Below, in pieces: positions 56,599 through 58,999 of a stretch of 58,999 nucleotides of DNA. This DNA comes from an uncultured Pseudomonadota bacterium (GTDB lineage Bacteria > Pseudomonadota > Alphaproteobacteria > UBA9219), in the NCBI GenBank assembly GCA_903869345.1, contig CAIPYM010000032.1:1-58999 (forward strand). Direction: 5' to 3'. The stretch's first letter is position 1; every line of letters starts with the position of its first letter. Both the position numbers and the translations under genes were made by a program. Under the pieces are notes generated by a model. It saw only the letters and a list, made by a program, of their open reading frames with translations, did no database searches and was not told the DNA's origin.

Positions 56599-58086
56599 TT
56601 ACGCGCCCCCCGATGGGCGATCGGACTGCGCTGTGATGGTTTGTTCGCCGCGACGGGGCGACCACGCGTCGGGCGAAAAATCCCCATAAAGCGCGATTCC
56701 GGGCACGTCCTCGGCCAAAACGCTCAGCATCCGTTGTGCCACGGGCCGAAGCGTCGGGTGAACCGTTGCTCCCGAACGCAACTCACCGACGTAAACGGTC
56801 TGGGGCACGGTGTAGGCCACATGGACCAGGCCGCGCATCCCCATCGGGAGGAGGTACTGCGTCAACGCAGGGGACAGCTCCCCCCCCTGCCGAGGCAGGG
56901 CCTCAAGGTTGGCGAACAGACGATCCAGCGCCCTGCGAACCGAGGTGGCGGCCTCGGGACCCAGAAGGTCCTCGATTTGCGCGAGGTACCAGGGATGGAA
57001 CCCGAACGAGGTGTCAAAAATCGGCTGCGGGCAAACGCCGTTCCGGTGGCGCTGAAGGTCGCGGAACGACCCGAAATCCAAGAGGAACAGGAACGAATAA
57101 CACCCGTAGGCCCCAAGCGCCCAGGGCAGGGCGGCTCCTCGCGGGCGCTTGGTCAGCGCCGGGACTTCATGGCGACGCAAGCCGGGAAGATCAAGTGCCG
57201 CGCGGCGCACAAGGACCTCGCCGGTTCGCAGACGTTGGTTTTCGTCCTCGGTCACCTCCCACCGCGCCGCAAGGTCCTCCGCCGAGGGAACGTGATGCGG
57301 CTGAAGGACGTCGCGGGCGTACGTGCACCGGGCATCGTCCGGGGAGGGCGTCGCATCGTCGGGCTTGAAGCTGTGGGGGTAGCGTTCCCGCAGCTTGATC
57401 AGGATGGCCTTGGCGAGGTCCCGAACCTCGGGCAGGGGGTGCGTGGCCAAGCGCCGCACGCTGTCCCGCGCATGGCGGAGCGAGGTCGTCCAGCTCAGAA
57501 GCGTCGTGGTGCCCATCGGTAACAGGCTCCGGGCGATGTCAAAGCTTCGGGCGGCTAGGGCGTTGCGCCAAATTCTCTCGCTTTTATGCGCCGTAGGATC
57601 AAACGGATGCCGCGCTTCAAGGGCCGCTTCCAGGCGCGGGCGTATGTTGCTGTAAAGAGCCTTGAGACCATCCTGAATCGCGGCGCTGGCCGGATGCGCG
57701 TAGGGGTCGAGCACGCTTTGCCGCGCGAAATCCAGGTAGCGCGTTGAGGCTTCTTGCCCGTTGTAAAGGGGCGAGTCCTGCACGGCCTTGGCCGCGAGCA
57801 TCGAGACGCCCTCCAGGAACAACGTCGTTGCGCCGCAGTCGCCGATGGACGCGTGGCCATAGCCCACATAGTACTGTTCCATGAACGTGCCGCTGCCCAC
57901 CTGTCGGAGTTTCTCCAGGTGCGTTAGGACGCTCGCGGGGCTGCGCGAGTAGAGTGCTTGCAGCATAGCCGCGTCTTCGGGATGCAGGTCGTCGAAAAGA
58001 AACACGTCGGGGGGCATGAGGGCCTCAGGAACAAAGGAGCGAGCGGATTCGGGAAGGACAAAATCCCTGGGTAGCGTGCGCCGCAT
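56599..58086 (-). CDS. Long ThyX-like (FAD-dependent thymidylate synthase-related) protein
   Basis: This 495-residue protein consists of two ThyX-like halves. The first (about residues 60-125) has MEQYYVGYGHASIGDCG, LEGVSMLAAKAVQD and SPLYNGQEASTRYLDF, recalling ThyX's QxxRHRxxSxNExSxRY but without the RHR. The second (about residues 330-480) has YSFLFLLDFGSFRDLQRHRN, supplying the RHR, followed by no NE/SxRY part. The family motif is thus split between halves. True ThyX enzymes are usually 200-300 residues, so activity as a thymidylate synthase is uncertain. The ATG at 58086 gives MRRTLPRDFVLPESARS; the open upstream frame is not protein-like. Confidence 0.7.
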   Translation of the reverse strand: MRRTLPRDFVLPESARSFVPEALMPPDVFLFDDLHPEDAAMLQALYSRSPASVLTHLEKLRQVGSGTFMEQYYVGYGHASIGDCGATTLFLEGVSMLAAKAVQDSPLYNGQEASTRYLDFARQSVLDPYAHPASAAIQDGLKALYSNIRPRLEAALEARHPFDPTAHKSERIWRNALAARSFDIARSLLPMGTTTLLSWTTSLRHARDSVRRLATHPLPEVRDLAKAILIKLRERYPHSFKPDDATPSPDDARCTYARDVLQPHHVPSAEDLAARWEVTEDENQRLRTGEVLVRRAALDLPGLRRHEVPALTKRPRGAALPWALGAYGCYSFLFLLDFGSFRDLQRHRNGVCPQPIFDTSFGFHPWYLAQIEDLLGPEAATSVRRALDRLFANLEALPRQGGELSPALTQYLLPMGMRGLVHVAYTVPQTVYVGELRSGATVHPTLRPVAQRMLSVLAEDVPGIALYGDFSPDAWSPRRGEQTITAQSDRPSGGA

Positions 58087-58152
58087 GACGCGTTTATACC
58101 GAAGGGCGAAAACCTTTGAAAGAACGCTCAGTCGTGGACGGGGTTGCCCAGG

Positions 58153-58776
58153 ATGCTCACCGTGATCGTCAACACCGTTGGGGTTGTCGCGGCTGTGACC
58201 AGCACGGCCCTTTACCTGCTGGATATGCGGGCCGGACGGGTGCAACCGAACCGTGTGTCGTGGTTTTTGTGGGGGGTGCCCCCTCTGATTGCGGCGGGAA
58301 TCGCGTGGGGGGAGGGCGCACGCGACTCGGCGGCTCTGGTTGCTCTTTTTGGCGTGTGCCCCCTGATCATCGTTGGGGCCTCGTTTTTCATGCGGCAGGC
58401 GCGCTGGGCGTTGGGGTCCTTTGACTACGCTTGCGGAGCCCTTTCGGTGATGGCGCTCGCCGTCTGGATTGGTTTGGATCACCCCTTCTACGCTACGTTG
58501 ATGTCCATTGGGGCGGATTCATGCGCTTCGTTGCCGACACTTCGGAAAAGCTGGCGATCGCCTTTCAGTGAATCGTGGATGCCCTACCTCTTGGGGGGAA
58601 TCGGATCCGCATGCGCGGTGTTGGAGGTGCGTGATCCCTTGTCCGTTGAGATGATGTTCCCCGCATGGCTCTTGGGATGGAGCCTTGGCCTCGCACTTGT
58701 GATCGGGTTCAGGCAGCGGATTTTCGCCCGACGCGGTGTTTATTCACAACCCAAGAAAGATGTTTGTTCATCCTAA
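58153..58776 (+). CDS. PQ-loop/SWEET-like polytopic membrane protein
   Basis: This 207-residue protein has about six or seven hydrophobic helices. The first repeat (VNTVGVVAAVTSTALYLLDM then QPNRVSWFLWGVPP) resembles PQ-loop or SemiSWEET-type membrane proteins (Pro-x-x-x-S-W-x-x-W pattern). A second similar block comes later: SIGADSCASLPTLRKSW followed by SESWMPYLLGG. The C-terminus is basic (RQRIFARRG). The substrate is unknown. It is divergent from the ThyX-like gene; ATG 58153 has only an AGG nearby. Confidence 0.65.
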   Translation: MLTVIVNTVGVVAAVTSTALYLLDMRAGRVQPNRVSWFLWGVPPLIAAGIAWGEGARDSAALVALFGVCPLIIVGASFFMRQARWALGSFDYACGALSVMALAVWIGLDHPFYATLMSIGADSCASLPTLRKSWRSPFSESWMPYLLGGIGSACAVLEVRDPLSVEMMFPAWLLGWSLGLALVIGFRQRIFARRGVYSQPKKDVCSS

Positions 58777-58792
58777 AAAGATGTGCTACAGT
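58764..58792 (+). promoter_or_regulatory. Candidate sigma-70 promoter of the last gene
   Basis: TTGTTC (58764-58769), a 17-base spacer and TACAGT (58787-58792) lie about 40 bases before the ATG at 58833. It overlaps the end of the PQ-loop-like gene (stop at 58774-58776). Confidence 0.45.
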
Positions 58793-58832
58793 CTGGGTAA
58801 GTCGATTCCTTTTTCCGGAAGGGGTTCATCCC

Positions 58833-58999
58833 ATGCGCACGTTTGCTTTAGCCACTCTCGTTGTTGCCGCTTGGATGGCCTGTAGCTCCGTTCCTGCTCA
58901 GGCGACGGCCGCTGCTCCCGTGCCAGGGCGAATTGTCCCCCCGGCTAATCTGGATCAAAGCGATCCAACCTCATCTACAGCTCAAAATTGTCCGTCCAC
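58833..58999 (+). CDS. Secreted protein, 5' part only
   Basis: The gene runs off the window end. The visible 55 residues start with a signal peptide (MRTFALATLVVAAWMACSSV, then PAQA, with likely cleavage after AQA). A Cys in MACSS could also serve as a weak lipobox. The mature start is rich in Ala, Pro, Ser and Thr. AAGGGG lies nine bases upstream of the ATG. No family can be named from this piece. Confidence 0.7.
   Translation, partial: MRTFALATLVVAAWMACSSVPAQATAAAPVPGRIVPPANLDQSDPTSSTAQNCPS

Overview
The window is chromosomal DNA from an alphaproteobacterium. The evidence is the set of lineage-typical genes: a DUF2336 protein, a ChvG-type sensor kinase, a COG4223 (mitofilin-like) gene next to hemY, a DUF3035 lipoprotein followed by two M16 peptidases, a map-radC pair, a DUF6489 protein, SapC, and class I glutamine synthetase. 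DNA is GC-rich with strong third-position GC, which gives many long antisense shadow frames. The set fits a Rhodospirillales-like or deep-branching lineage, but the sequence alone does not fix the order. No rRNA, tRNA or CRISPR array was seen.

Layout. 1-7.4 kb: a beta-solenoid-like fragment, uvrA, an MFS transporter, glnA (minus) and a small Pro/Ala-rich frame. 7.6-20.7 kb, nearly all plus: DUF2336 protein, orphan sensor kinase, fused pabB-pabC, recN, a coiled-coil membrane protein, a Cys/Met-metabolism PLP enzyme and an AstE/AspA-type deacylase. A 1.5-kb unit with a secreted BNR/sialidase-like gene sits between pabBC and recN, flanked by 57-bp perfect direct repeats. 20.8-24.6 kb: a large secreted curlin-repeat protein, then a cluster of broken transposases (IS5-like, a second DDE type, IS630, IS200). 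24.6-28.6 kb: solute-binding protein, gpsA, an esterase, a GST and a 42-residue membrane protein. 28.8-38.5 kb: gyrB (minus), then a mitofilin-like/hemY/HAD operon, ubiV, a degenerate EAL protein and dnaN. 38.6-49.7 kb: SapC, rmlBA, DUF6489, two M16 peptidases with a lipoprotein, corA, map-radC and asd. 49.7-59 kb: a FadN-type fusion, dapD, fabD, a second curlin-repeat protein, a long ThyX-like protein, a PQ-loop-like membrane protein and the start of a secreted protein.

Most genes are housekeeping: DNA repair and replication, folate, nitrogen assimilation, lysine/methionine/threonine precursors, fatty-acid synthesis and oxidation, and envelope proteolysis. The main accessory signal is the pair of paralogous curlin-repeat proteins about 33 kb apart. 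They share an N-terminus and a 141-residue higher-order module, present three times in one and once in the other. Each gene has a candidate promoter with an inverted repeat at its -35, and no csgB/E/F/G homologue lies in the window. Other accessory signals are the direct-repeat-bounded sialidase-like unit, the insertion-sequence graveyard and two families of dispersed palindromic repeats between genes.
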